Made by a program: the position numbers and the translations under genes
Assembly: GCA_015847255.1 (NCBI GenBank)
Contig: JADLZK010005764.1
Span: forward strand, 1-64,000
Direction of reading: 5' to 3'
Length of the DNA: 64,000 nucleotides
Source: Hyparrhenia diplandra
Lineage: Eukaryota > Streptophyta > Magnoliopsida > Poales > Poaceae
The notes under the pieces: generated by a model
What the model saw: the letters and a program-made list of their open reading frames with translations, nothing else
What the model was told of the DNA's origin: nothing
The model's database searches: none
Shown: piece by piece, positions 1 through 11,452 of the stretch
Layout of the letters: each line of letters opens with the position of its first letter
Position numbering within the stretch: the first letter of the stretch is position 1

Positions 1-2104
1 ACAACTCCTTCCTTGAGTTCCACACGCTCTACCCCGACGGCGAGGAGCAGCGCAACGCCCCGCGTGGTCTGGCGCCCACCGGGAGACCGGCTGGGCATGG
101 GCCCGCGGGCCGTCTTCTCGTCGCAGACCATGGAGTGGCAGGTTGTCTTGCAGGAGGTGGAAAACGGGGGCCGCTGGTTCGCTATCACAATTTCGCCTCG
201 GCACGGCTGTCAATGGCTTCGTCTGTTGGGTGCACAATAAGGGATTTGTCCTCGCGCTCAACACTGCAACGTTTCAATTCTCTCAGATAGATCTGCCGCC
301 GCCCTGGGAAGCAGCAAACCCATGTTTGAGCTTGGTCACACCAAGGATGGAAAGTTTTGCGTCTCCATGTATGTTGTGTAATTAATTCAGCCTAAACAAC
401 CCATTAAGCTTTTGTGGTGGCTAAAAAAAATTAAACAGCCCATGTATTTTGTGGTGGCTGAATGTGAATCGACGAAGCCTCGCTCGACTGCTAGTATCGC
501 ATTGGTCTTTGTCTTTTCTGCTTACGCCTGTTCGTTTTTTGCCTTCAATCGCGCGGCCTCGTAGGAGCTAGGAGATACGACGCCGCCACGCCGGGGCACA
601 CCGGGGCACGCCGCCGACCGCCCTCCGCCGCGGGCCGTCTGCCAGACATCACGCCAGGACGTCTGCCTGCTGCAATATGTAAATGAGGTAATACAGACCT
701 GCTTATATGTAAATTTCTCTTAGTTGAGACTTGTGAAACATGTTACTATTATTTACTCATATGGCTAAAACCAAGCTCATATGGCTACTGGTTCTATTTT
801 TTTTTATCCACTGCCCCTCCCATGCTCAATTCCTGGCTCCGCCCCTGAATGTACATGTACTGCAATGCATGCTTTCTGTTTGGCTCTGGCAAGCAGACGG
901 TGATGGTGTCGAGAGATTCATGCTGCACAAGACATTCTCATTACGCGCAAATGTCAATGAGATCACCAAGTGTTCAGAAGAGGCTCAAATTAGGATGCAG
1001 CCTAAGGCCGTTATCAATGGCTTTGTGTACCTATCTCTAATTGTTGACAACAATGGGGTCGGGGACCTTGACTCTCCTGAGTGGTTACTGTCCTTCGACC
1101 TAGAAACAGCTGAGGTGAATTTGCTCCACAAGGAAAGACACCGTATCTGCTGCTTTGTTTATCCCTACATCATGGTTAGCTGGCCATCTTCTTTGATACA
1201 TGGCAAGGTGAGCCTCAATTATAGGCAGTTTGCATCACATATTCCCACGGAAGTATTAGGTTATCATATTGTTGTGGAATTCTTCCATCGACTTTCAGGT
1301 TTAGATGAATTACATGAATGAACTTATAGTAAGTAGGGGAGCTCTGTTGCCGGCTGTATACGATAGCGTGATCGCTGGTCTACGTTATTTGATACTAAAG
1401 GATTTGAAATGCTATACTAACAATATTTGAGGCTGGAATTATTAGTCCACTTACTCTCTAATTCTAACCAATATGGGATGGCTGAGCTGTTTTCAAGGGT
1501 ATTTTATCTTATTTCAGTTTCATTGCTTATGTAAAAGCTAAATAAATTGATTTGTATCACTAGAATCTATTGCCAATCTGGTTGCCACATTTTTTTCTAT
1601 CAAAATCTTATAGTACTTATATGATTCCTCTTTATGTCGTAGGAGGATTCAGAAGCTGGAGTTACAAGAAACATTTATGAAAGTGATGGTCCCATGGGCA
1701 CAGAAGAAGCTTCCCCAGTCCTTTTCACAGCGTTACAATCATTCAAAGAAAAATTGATTGATGATGGCAACTCGAATTTCGCAGAGAAAGATTCATTCTT
1801 ACTTGATGATGAGAGGAACTCTCTTCTAAAAAGAATCACTACTATAGAGTCAGGATTAGCGGCTGCAAGAAAGGGTGTCTTGAGAATACCTACTGAACCT
1901 TATGGCATGAATGGGATGGAACTCGTTACTTCAGAGTCAGGATTAGCAGTTGCAAGAGACCATGTCTTGGGAAGTGGCACTGGATTCGATAACATGGAAG
2001 GGATGGAAAGAGTGAGCTGCTGGCAAATGTGCAAGGTAATGTTGGGTAGAGCCTGTTCCCTGATTCTTTACGAGGTGACCATGACCCTGGTGTCTCCCTT
2101 ATGA
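1..2104 (+). pseudogene. F-box-type protein gene, copy 1 (5' end outside window, interrupted)
   Basis: Two exons of a grass F-box/F-box-associated gene are visible by comparison with the minus-strand paralogue at 21.7-23.8 kb. The first exon enters the window at the LEFHTLYPDGEE-like stretch (about 20-60) and ends at a GT donor after 1207 (SSLIHGK|GTGAG). The second starts after an AG at 1643 (EDSEAG...) and reads open to 2104. Shared hallmarks are VWLWQADGDGVERFMLHK and the SFDLETAEVNLLHKE strand. Such proteins usually act as SCF ubiquitin-ligase adaptors through an N-terminal F-box, which here would lie left of the window. Frame changes occur around 180-230, and 477 bp of unrelated DNA sits at 372-848. 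The locus is therefore called a pseudogene, though the distal part (849-1207 plus 1643-2104) is open and spliceable. Confidence 0.7.
372..848. mobile_element. 477-bp unclassified insertion in F-box copy 1
   Basis: The F-box homology with the 22.9-kb paralogue stops after GTCTCCATGTA (to 371) and resumes at ATGTACATGTACTGCAATGC (849 on). The insert is flanked by the 5-bp direct repeat ATGTA (367-371 and 849-853). It shows no coding sequence. Its right end, CTGGCTCCGCCCCTGA, resembles the sequence abutting the F-box fragment at 10.52 kb. It is unlikely to be an intron because no AG acceptor precedes the resumption of homology. The element class is unknown. Confidence 0.5.
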
Positions 2105-3240
2105 TAAGATGGGCTTTTGTGGAGACGTGTTGTGAGGGAAGGATGAAGATTATGCTCTAGTAGTTCGGTTTCATGTTCCAGGTCTGTTAACTATTGCTAT
2201 GTGTACCTATGTCTAGTTGGCAAGATACTTATCTCCTTTATATGCAGCAGTATTAATTGTCATCGTCAGTAGTGTATTAAGTGTAACTACGGTAACTATC
2301 AGTACCTATGTAACTGTCTAGTTAGCAAGAAACTTGTCTTCTTTAATTAATGCAGTAATATTCAGTGATATCGTCAGTACTCTATATGTTTGGTGCCTTT
2401 GATCTGCAATGTTGAATTTGCTTTTTTTTAAAACAATTCCTTGTCTGTATAAATCTTGACATGAGTCTAAAATCTTCAATTTTTGACTTGCTCTGTTCAT
2501 TAGGATAAATATTTAATAGCCGGATTTTGTGGCCTCTCTTTACCCTGTGGTTGAGATTTACTTTTAATGAAATATTTCAGGGGTGGCATTCCCTAGGTTT
2601 ACTTGCTCTATATTTTATTTTCACCACTTTTCTGCAGCGCATAGGATATAGTAATTATTAACAGAGTGGTTGCACTCTGCCCTAGTTGGGTTAGTGCTTT
2701 ATACATCATGTAATGGATCTGTTGTTTGTTATGCATCATGTTTGGTTGAAAAATCTATAATATCTTCTAATAGCATGTTTATTGTGAAACATCCTTTTTG
2801 TTGTATGCGTTTTGCTATGCTGTTCCGGTAGTCATTTTAGTTCACACACAGGAGTTATGTTCGTCATGTAAGGGCTACATCAATTTGTGGCCGATCACTT
2901 TGGATAAACTCTGTTAATCCCTTGGTGCTTGGTTTTATTCCATTGGTGCTGTACTGCCGTTCACGTGTTCACCCCATCCGTGCGTGCAAGAAAGCAGAGT
3001 TTCATAAGAACAGAAACAGAGCAAGGTCGCCAAACGCTGCTTTTCTGCAGAGCGTCACAGAACTCTTTTATCAACTTGTTTGGATAAACGCTGCAGAAAG
3101 CATGTGCCTATGTACTTGAAATGTTGTTGAACTGGCTGGCAACTGCTTGCTAGTTTTTTTTTCTTTTCTGAATGTTCTTTTCCAGATTTTATATTATGTT
3201 AAAATGAACGAAAAAAATGCATTGGGCTACAATTCATCGA
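2105..3240. repeat. F-box 3' flank, duplicated inverted at 42.0-42.9 kb
   Basis: Non-coding. A segment of about 70 bp is tandemly repeated (2206-2273 and 2303-2375; ACCTATGT..CTAGTT.GCAAGA..CTT to ATCGTCAGTA). Positions 2330-2900 match the reverse complement of about 42.3-42.87 kb; for example GGTTGAGATTTACTTTTAAT near 2550 is mirrored near 42.68 kb. The block therefore belongs to a segmental duplication rather than being unique intergenic DNA. No gene is seen. Confidence 0.65.
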
Positions 3241-4189
3241 GGGAAAAAAATGCATTGGGCTACAATTCATCGTGGTAGAAGAGGGCTGACTAACGTTCAG
3301 CGATGAGATTACTCGATTCTGGGCCCACGACATATGGTACTGGGTTTGGAAGATGTGACAGAGCGGCCCATGAGTAGCCCAACTAGGCACCTTCCAACTC
3401 CATCGACTCCCCAACCCTCTCCATTCTGATTTCTGAGTGTGTCAAGTGAGTGCGGCGGCGGGCGGTGGGCCACCGGCGGCCGGTGGCGAGTCACGGCGCT
3501 GGGAAGTTCGGGGTGTCGGAGGGACTCGCGACTGGCGTGGCGGCGTGGGCTCAGAGCGCCGGTGTAGCCTTGTTCCCATGCGCGGGCGAGGTGGTTGCTG
3601 GCGCGTCGGCGCGAGCGATGCCGTGTGCAGCCAGGCGAGCTGTGTCTCCGCTAGTGATCGAGCAGCCAGGCAGAGGGTGCCCTGTTCTAACGTTCAGGAA
3701 GAAGCGAAGAAGAAGCAAGCAAGCTTCAGACAAAGTAATATAGGTACATATTTTCATCATTTCCTGTAATTTGCTCTTCTGTTGATGGTTTGATAGCGAT
3801 GCCGTCTCAGAACAAGTATGGAATGGAATTTTTCACCTCTGTTATTCTATATAGTCAAGCCCCTCCTATTAATTGTATCTAGATATATCCGTCCCCTGTG
3901 TGTTGTCTAATTATATATGGCTACTTGGTTAGCCTGACACATCGAGCACAAAACATCATTTAAACTAGCGATTCCAACTTGTGTGCCCCTTTTCCTTGCA
4001 TCACGCGGTAAAGTGTACTGCTGCATTGGGTTTTCAATTCCAATGACAACGAGGTAAAGGCTAGTTTAGAGGGAATGGGACCGACCGGGGCAGGTATTTC
4101 AAAGACAACAGACAGAGCAAGTGACGCGAGAGAGAAGACCCGTGTGAGAGAGGAGGGAGTATTTGGTCCTTTCTTCCGTCCAGTACCAG
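3241..4189. repeat. Shared intergenic block, copy I (left part, before gypsy insertion)
   Basis: The reverse complement of this segment matches 40.84-41.88 kb, and its 3440-3870 part also matches 49.34-49.64 kb. A shared translatable stretch contains MMKICTYITLSEACLL followed by RFFLN, but reading frames differ among copies and no family is recognised. It may be an old 5' untranslated or exon-like remnant rather than a gene. In the other two copies this block lies upstream of an NLR. Here a gypsy element is inserted at its end, and the block resumes at 9934. Confidence 0.75.
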
Positions 4190-4497
4190 TGTGAGCAACA
4201 GGGTTGCGTGGAGAGGAAGAAGCAAGGGAGTAGGTGGAGAAGAAGAACAGTAGAACGACGAAACTTAGCTAGAGTTTGAAAATGTTCGATGTCCAAAAAG
4301 TAACTCTCCGTCCTCCCGTCTCTCAGTTTATATTACAGGGGCATCGTCCCCTTGCACGCTCACAGGCGTAGGCTATAGGCCGGCATCAAGCCCATTCACT
4401 TCCGACGAACCTCGTGTTGGGCCTTCTCGTCCTTGCAACGCTGGCCCGGCCCGTAGTAGCTGTTGTCGGGTCGGCCACAGTGGTGGTTCTGCTAACA
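4190..4497 (-). repeat. 3' LTR of the gypsy element (308 bp)
   Basis: It has the same termini as 9626-9933. A polypurine tract lies just inside it at 4498-4510. Immediately left of it, ACCAG (4185-4189) is the target duplication. Confidence 0.93.
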
Positions 4498-7400
4498 TCC
4501 CCCCCCTTCTTGAGCTGGTGCTTGTCCCCAAGCAGCCGCACGAGGAAACTCCTGATGAATAGCTTCATAATCTTCCCAAGTCGCCAATTCAGCAGGTAAA
4601 TTGTTCCACTTGATCAATACTTGGGCAACAGACAATGACCCCCGGTTGATGGAACGAGTCTGTAGAACCCTCTCAGGAGCCAAGTGAATAGCGAAATCAG
4701 TTGGCAAAGTTGGGGATACCTGATGAGATGCGCCCACCGTCTTCTTGAGCTGTGAAACGTGGAACACGGATGCACCAACGAATGGGATGGAAGTTCCAGT
4801 TTGTGCGACTGAACCAATCTTTTCCAGGACACGATAGGGCCCAAGAAAAACGAAAACGAGCTTCTGATGAGAACGGGGTGCCAAAGAAGTCTGCACATAT
4901 GGTTGCAACTTAAGGAACACCAAGTCACCGACTGCAAACGAACGTTCTGAGCGATGTGTATCAGCCTGTTTCTTCATACAGGCCTTGGCTCGAGAGGAGG
5001 TGCTGCTGCGAAGGTGATCCATAAACCGTCGGGCCAGAGGACCAGGTAGCCACATCTTGATTTGAAGCCGATGCTGGGTCAACAATAAGATGTCCGGGAG
5101 AATAGCCATAAACAGCTTTCGAAAGGAGACCGCCAATTGCGAATCGTGGACTAGTGTTGAACCAATACTCAGCTGAAACTAACCACCAGCAAGCCGCTTG
5201 GGCAAGTATGCACAAAGCACCTTAAGTATGTTTCCGTGCACCGATTTACACGCTCGGTTTGGCCCGCCCTGACCGGGGTGATATGAAGTGCTCTTGCACA
5301 AGGTGACACCAAATAGCTTGAAAAGCTCATCCCAGAAATTGCTAGTGAAGATAGGATCCGATCGAAACAATCTGCTTGGGCAGTCCATGGTGTCTCGTAA
5401 ACATTGTCAAAGAATGCCTTAGCCACAATCTCAAATTGAGAAAGGATGTTTCGTGAGCAACAAAGTGATCTGATTTGCCAAAGATATCAACCACCACAAG
5501 AATGCAATTGAAGGACTTGGACAATGGCAATCCACCGATAAAATCCATAGACAAGACTTCAAAAGCAGTTGGTACTGCATCGGCCGGAGCAAAGTCCCGT
5601 AGCCGAGCACGGTCATATTTAGCTTGCCGACAGATTAAGTAGGACTGAACAAATGCTTGACAAACTTTTCATCCCCTTCCATGCAAAGCATTGCTTGAGT
5701 TTCATGTAAGTAACTCGAATACCTGAATGACCAGCCCAAGCATTGCTTTGTTGCAAACTCAAATCAGATCCCACCCCACACTCCGGACTTGTAACGAAGA
5801 AGACCGATCGAAATCGAAGTTAGGTACAGATCGTGCCAATGCCGCCTTAGTAATAAGATCAATAGCAACCGGATCATCCCGATAACCGGCAATAACCGAG
5901 GCTGTCCAAGATGGAACTAGAGTAGTAATAGTGTTGCATATGGCAGGAGAGTTAGGGTGCCTTGACAATGCATCAGCTGCCCTGTTGGAAGAGCCTGAAC
6001 GATAGACAATCCTGTACTGAAGACCAAGCAATTTAGAGAAAACTCGTTGTCGCCAATAAGTGTGAAGCCGTTGATCGGTCAACCGAAGTTAATGCCTTTT
6101 GGTAGTAAGAATAACAAACTCTTGGAATTGTAGGTAAGACCTCCATTGCTGAACCGCCAAGAGAATGGCCATATACTCTTTCTCATATGTAGACAGACCT
6201 TTAGATTTATCGCCTGCAGCCTTGCTGAAATAAGCTAGAGGATGGCCTTCTTGCATCAACACAAAGACCCACTCCATTATCCCAAGCATCCGTCTCAATG
6301 ACAAACCGCTTGGCAAAATTAGGAAGAGCCGTAACCGGGACCGACACAGGCAGATTTCAAAAGGTCCGGAATGCGCCTCATGATCGCAAAGCCCACAAGA
6401 ATATACTATGTTTCTTCAAAGCAAGTTAGTTAGAGGCTTGGAGATTACCCCAAAATTTCTCACAAACCTTCTCAGAATACCCGGCTAGACCAAGGAAGGA
6501 TCTGAGTTCTTTAACAGACTTTGAGAAGACCAGCTGCAATAGAATCCAACTTAGATGGATCGGTTTCCACACCAAATTTGCACTAATAACATGGCCGAGA
6601 TAAGCAATCTTAGTCCGAGCAAATGTGCACTTTGACTTTTTGAGTTTCCACTGATCCTTGCTGAGAAGCTCAAATACCACCTTGAGATGATGTAGATGTT
6701 GCTCCAAAGAACTGCAGACACACCAAAATGTCATCAAAGAAGACTATAGCAAAATCTCTCAAGCAAGGGTGAAGTGTTGTATTCATAGCATCTTGAAAAG
6801 TGCCCGAGCACCAAGAAGCCCAAATGACATGACACAAAACTCAAATTGCCCCATATGAGTTTGGAATGCAGTCTTATACTCTTTCTCGGACCTCATCCCG
6901 ACCGATGGAACCCGCATCGCAGATCCAGAGTGGAAAAATGAGTGGCACCAGCTAACTCATCCAATAACTCCTCAATAATAGGGACTGGGTATTTGCCTTT
7001 GACAGTTAATGCATTCAGCTGTCTATAGTCCACACAAAACCTCCAGGTATTGTCTTTTTTCTTAACTAGCAGCACTGGGGATGCAAAAGCACTAGTGCTC
7101 TTCTGAATAATACCTTTCTGTAACATCTGAGTAACCTGTTTTTCAATTTCTGTTTTCAAAATAGGTGCATAGCGGTAGGGTCGAACAAACACTGGTTGGG
7201 CTCCCTGAATCAAAGGGATGGAATGGTCACAGGACCTAGATGGGGACAGGCCTGAAGCTGGTTCAAACAGTGCAGCAAATTCATTCACAAGAGCGTCCAC
7301 AGCAGGTTGTACCCTAGACTCAGTAGATTCCACAGAATTTTGTAAGAAGGTTAACTGAACCACTGTACCAACTAGCAAGACAAAATCAGAACCAAACAAA

Positions 7401-7787
7401 GTGACAAAGGAATCCTCATAAGGAATGGACATCCATTTGTTTTCCCAGTGGACATTCATGGGGCTGAAGCTGGACAACCAATCCAATCCAAGAATCATAT
7501 CAAAAGTCGCTAGAGGAATAATTTTCAAATACGTGATAAAATGACAAATCCCTGAACCTCCCAACTAGCTGCTGGAATAAAATTGGTGCATCAAGAATTG
7601 AGCCATTGGCCACTTGTACGCACAATGGATGCTCTAATGATTTGAATGCCGATATCAAGGAGGTGAATCTATCATCGATAAATGAGTTAGAGCTACCGTA
7701 ATCCACCAAAATAGACACAGATCGACCTCGAATGGTACCCTTGAAGCACAAAGTCTTGGGTACAGATTGACCAAGCCTAGAGCGCAA
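4492..7787 (-). pseudogene. Gypsy pol (PR-RT-RH-IN-chromodomain), frameshifted
   Basis: Order on the minus strand: protease about 7787-7500, with VDYGSSNSFID where DSG is expected, so the catalytic triad is altered. RT about 7250-6430, with VDYRQLNALT, FSTLDLRCGFH and an FFDDILV active site near 6.73 kb. RNase H about 6316-5900, ending in the NRAADALSRHP tether. Integrase about 5620-4960, with MDFIGGLP, FTSNFWDELF and GQTERVNRC found in different frames. Chromodomain about 4700-4530 (VLIKWNNLPAELATWEDYE). There are at least six frame changes. The domain set identifies a chromovirus; this copy is not coding-competent as read. Confidence 0.88.
4498..4510 (-). promoter_or_regulatory. Gypsy polypurine tract
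   Basis: The minus strand reads AAGAAGGGGGGGGA immediately before the 3' LTR. This is the expected plus-strand DNA primer for reverse transcription and fixes the orientation of the element. Confidence 0.8.
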
Positions 7788-7822
7788 GTGATAAATGCAT
7801 CATAACTGGGAAGTGTCAGGGT

Positions 7823-9377
7823 TTACCGTAGGCTCTTCAAGAGATTCTTCTTCTTCTTCGTGAAAAACATCCAATATCTCTTGCACAAGATGTAATCAGA
7901 TATTGTCTCGAAAGCGGTGATGGTCTCGAGAGTACTTAGCACCACACTTGAAGCTATTGGCCCCTGGGCTCTTCTAGCAAAGACGCAAGGCTTGAAACTT
8001 GTCATCCGAAGAAGAAGTCGGAAGTAGCCACCGATGGACGCTTGGTATCACCAACGGTTGGTCGAAAGGGGATGGACACTCCCAAAGCCCGGCCGAGATG
8101 ACCCGGCCCGATCATAACGCTTTGATCGGCTTCTTCGTAAGTCCCAACGCCTCCTCCTCGCAATTCAGCCGGATTGCAAGCAAGATCCGAGTGGCAGGCT
8201 TATGAATAAGAAGAACGACTTTGATCGCATCCCCGCAACCCATCAATAAAACGTTGGACGTAATACAATGGGTCGTGGTGTTTGGCATAAGCTTTGAGTT
8301 CATCTACTAACCCCACGAACTTCTCAATATACTCAAAGAATCGGGCGGTTGGTGGATTTGGAACAAGCGGCGAAGCAACAACTCATGTTCATCGCAAGGC
8401 GAAGCGCCGCAAACTAAGCACAAAGGCCATCCCACCCCGACGCTCTAATTCATCTTCAATGATGATAGCCAAGCGTTTAGCGGTGCCATGGAAATGCATA
8501 GTAGCAGCAGACACCCATAACTCAGACTAAACTCTATAGAGGCGAAAATACTAAACCGCTTGTTTGATCCGAGTTTGGGGTGTTCACCATCAAAACGAGG
8601 GAAATCAAACTTAGGTAGCTTCCTCGAACCGATCCCCCGCGAGACCCACCCCCGGTATGCGCGGACCGGTAGTGATGATGGGGATCGTGGTGGATGACGC
8701 GATGGGGAAGAGACGTATTCGGGGGTGGGGGACGAGGACCGTGAGGCGTACCATGATGATTTGGTGGCCACAGAGTGGTGACCACTCCGCAACCACCCCG
8801 CCGACGTGGTGCCCATGGGGCGGGTTGGCCGCTGATCCCGCAGATGGGCGCGGGGCAGCCACGGTGCCATCGAACGCCATGAACGGCGGCGTGAATGTAG
8901 GTGGCACCGTCTTGCGGAGAGGAGGTTGGTGAGCCCAAGACGCCGGGGATGACGGGGCTGACCGTGAAGAGGTCCTCCCTGCGGCTTCATGTCGACTCCG
9001 CCCGCGCGGAAGACGCTAGGAGCCGAAGGAGACGGGGGCACGGGCAGAAAGCAGGTGCCTTCCCGTGGACGCCGGGCGAAGATGAGGGTCCACCAACCAT
9101 GGATCGCTCCATGAACTTGGTGATCTTCCCCACCTCCAGCCAGCCGGGCGAGGCGGTCGAGGTCGCCCCGCAGATCGTCGATGAGTCCCGACACTGGGAC
9201 GCCAGCCGCCGAACACCGGGGAGGCGCTCTCGAGGTCGTCGAGGCGAAGTCGTAATCGCGGGCGTGGTTGTCGCCGGCCCGTCCGTTCGTGGTGTCGAGC
9301 CGAGTGTTGACGGGCTCGGTGGGACGCGATGCGCGACGATCCATCTCGTCGAGGAAGATGCGCTGCGCGGGGTCCAT
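7823..9377 (-). pseudogene. Gypsy gag, frameshifted
   Basis: Translation probably starts at 9377 with MDPAQRIFLDEMDRR. The diagnostic grass gypsy gag strand KLPKFDFPRFDGEHPK lies near 8.6 kb. A later segment in another frame (about 8110-8300) contains HHDPLYYVQRFIDGL-like coding, typical of the gag C-terminal half. The N-terminal region is GC-rich and arginine/proline-rich. At least two frame changes occur, so no full Gag can be made from this copy as read. Large open frames on the opposite strand (8901-9512) are composition artefacts. Confidence 0.8.
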
Positions 9378-9610
9378 GGTGCCGAGTCCGCGCCGATGCC
9401 GGGTGAAGTGCTCGGGCGTGGAGACGGGACGCAGCTCCAGACGACGCGCGAGCGCGGCACCGATGGGAGCACGGTCGCGATCCTCGAATCGATTAGCGGT
9501 GGATGGAATTAGAGCGATCCAGACTCAATCAGACGATGAATCCAGTCGACTTATCACCGAGCCGTGTGCGATATCGATCGGAAGGATCCAGGAAGCGCCG
9601 AGGAAGAGGG

Positions 9611-9625
9611 GGTCTCGATACCAGA
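9611..9625 (-). promoter_or_regulatory. Gypsy primer-binding site (tRNA-iMet type)
   Basis: Read on the minus strand, the bases just inside the 5' LTR are TCTGGTATCGAGACC. TGGTATC matches the complement of the initiator-Met tRNA 3' end used by most plant LTR elements. The following GAGA deviates from the usual AGAGC. Confidence 0.75.
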
Positions 9626-9933
9626 TGTGAGCAACAGGGTTGCGTGGAGAGGAAGAAGCAAGGGAGTAGGTGGGAGAAGAAGAACAGTAGAACGACGAAT
9701 CTTAGCTAGAGTTTGAAAATGTTCGATGTCCAAAAAGTAACTCTCCGTCCTCCCGTCTCTCAGTTTATATTACAGGGCATCGTCCCCTTGCACGCTCACA
9801 GGCGTAGGCCATAGGCCGGCATCAAGCCCATTCACTTCCGACGATCCTCGTGTTGGGCCTTCTCGTCCTTGCAACGCTGGCCTGGCCCGTATTAGCTGTT
9901 GTCGGGTCGGCCACAGTGGTGGTTCTGCTAACA
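9626..9933 (-). repeat. 5' LTR of the gypsy element (308 bp)
   Basis: It starts TGTGAGCAACAGGG on the plus strand and ends TTCTGCTAACA. It is the upstream LTR in element orientation because a tRNA primer-binding site adjoins its inner edge. It matches 4190-4497 except for a few substitutions and two compensating 1-bp indels. Confidence 0.93.
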
Positions 9934-10060
9934 ACCAGCTTTTAGTTCGTCGATTAGTGAACCAATTGGTAGTTCACCCGTTCGAATGGGTTATATTCTT
10001 TATTGATTGACCACAGCTGTGTTTAGTCGTGTGCGTGGTTGCAACTTAATATATTGTTCA
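9934..10060. repeat. Shared intergenic block, copy I (right part, after gypsy)
   Basis: It continues the block broken at 4189. Its reverse complement matches the region upstream of NLR A (39.98-40.08 and 40.79-40.85 kb) and of NLR B (48.95-49.10 kb), including CTAATCGACGAACTA and CAACCAC..ACATGACT-like motifs. Similarity fades at about 10.06 kb, just where an NLR first exon would be expected. Confidence 0.7.
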
Positions 10061-10499
10061 AATAGAGTACAAATACTTCAAAATATAGCAATATGAGAGA
10101 CTTACAATACTACTTGTTTATCCGCCGCTTTCTCAATGACATGAATGTCTCCATTATATCATCTTCATTAATTTGGAAGAAAATATCCCGTTCAATAAAT
10201 GTGACTAGACAATCATCCAAGAAAGTATCACCAATCTTATTTCTTGACTTTGTTTTCACTATAACCAATGCAAAATACCCTTTTCAACACTCGCGGTGAC
10301 TTAGTCCTAGGCTGGGCCTGTCTTAGTGCCATGCGGGAGATTGCTAATTTGGTGCCGTGTAGTCCTAGGCTGGGCCTTATGTGCTGATTGCTAATTTTAG
10401 TGCCGGCGGCCGTGCAGGAGTGGAGGTGCCACGCTGGGATGACGGACATGCATGTATGCATGACATGCGCTCCACAGGGGGGTCGGTAGACCCCCTTGA
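10061..10499. other. Intergenic, no gene seen
   Basis: AT-rich to about 10.29 kb, then a repeated phrase TAGTCCTAGGCTGGGCCT (10.30 and 10.36 kb) with weak similarity between its two halves. No coding evidence. Confidence 0.5.
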
Positions 10500-10978
10500 C
10501 CCCCTGTGGCTCCGCCCCTGAACTCAAGGAAGGCCTTGTTGCGGTAGATGTTCACGGCCCGCGAGTACGGGTTGCAGTAGTAGGCGCCTTGGTCGGTGGC
10601 CGAGGGGCCAAAATTGACATAGGGGCTGCTCGGCCACTGGATTTGGAGGCGCCGGAGTCTTGGAGTAGATCTTGGAAGGAGGCAGCGATGTCGCTGCTCT
10701 TGCCTGCTTCTGCAAGGACGATGGCGCCCATGTCACGCATCAGGAATAGGACGAGGAGCTGCGGTGCGTGGAGCTGACGGAAGCGGCGCCAAAAGGCGGG
10801 GAGGAGCGGACGGCGCTGAGAAATGCACGGCAGGCTTAAAAAGCCGCGCTGGCTAGGCTCGTCATGTCGGGAGGCGCAAGAAGATTTCGCGGAGAATGTC
10901 ATCACTCAGTGCAGTTATGGTGGTGGGAGCTGGTGGTGGCGGCGGCGGCGGCGGCGGTGGCGGCGGTGAGTCGGCCAT
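10500..10978 (-). pseudogene. F-box gene 5' fragment, copy 3
   Basis: It starts at 10978 on the minus strand with MADSP, a run of about 12 prolines, then the F-box helix TALSDDILREIFLRLP. A missing C in the CCC run then breaks the frame. Downstream homology to copy 2 continues in other frames (SSDIAASF, then SATDQGAYY..NPYSRAVNIY, ending at AFLEF near 10.52 kb). Beyond that the sequence turns into GGGGCGGAGCCACAGGGGG, matching no F-box copy. It is a truncated, frameshifted 5' half; the rest is absent. The F-box would normally bind SKP1 in an SCF complex. Confidence 0.75.
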
Positions 10979-11452
10979 GGCTGCGAAGCTGTGAGGACTG
11001 AGTGGCCGTGACTGGGGATGGCTACTGCAGGAGGCAGAGACAAAACCCTACGGCAAATGGGCTTCAGGCCCATGTAGTAGTGACGCCGCTGATTTTGAAA
11101 TATACTTTTGTTCTAAAAATATCTTCTCTTTAAATTACAGTTTTCTACTATATACGAGAATGAATGGTTATTTAAAGGAAAAAAATTCACCGCATTAAAG
11201 TATTAATTAAATTGGATTAGTCAGGTCAGAGATAAGATTCTAATATTTCATTTTTATTCGAACTATTAGCCATAACTTAATCTGTAAGATACTTTTTTCA
11301 AAAAATATTTGAAGGTTATTTTTCTAAAAATTGTTGTAAGATATTTTTTTCAGAAAAATACATGAGGTAACTTACTCCTACATGGCGCGTTCGACTGCTC
11401 CGTGAGGGGAGTCTGGCTAGCATCATGTTCTAGCCGGACATGCTTTAGAGAT

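Larger units (their letters stand above)
4190..9933 (-). mobile_element. Ty3-gypsy chromovirus LTR retrotransposon, Reina-like in size
   Basis: A complete but coding-defective element of 5744 bp. The LTRs are 308 bp, begin TGTGAGCAACA and end CTGCTAACA, and a perfect 5-bp target duplication ACCAG flanks it (4185-4189 and 9934-9938). Coding runs on the minus strand in the order gag, protease, RT, RNase H, integrase, chromodomain. That order plus a C-terminal chromodomain marks a chromovirus; short LTRs and small size suggest the Reina clade (inference). I count about five substitutions and two 1-bp indels between the LTRs, about 98% identity. Under the usual grass LTR rate this is well under one million years, yet the coding region has many frameshifts. 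Confidence 0.93.

Noticed and set aside
372..848. Intron in F-box copy 1
   Set aside because: No AG acceptor precedes the resumed homology, the paralogue has none, and ATGTA is duplicated at the ends.
8901..9512. 203-codon plus-strand ORF in the gypsy element
   Set aside because: Antisense to gag, with Arg/Gly composition driven by GC content; gag motifs are on the minus strand.
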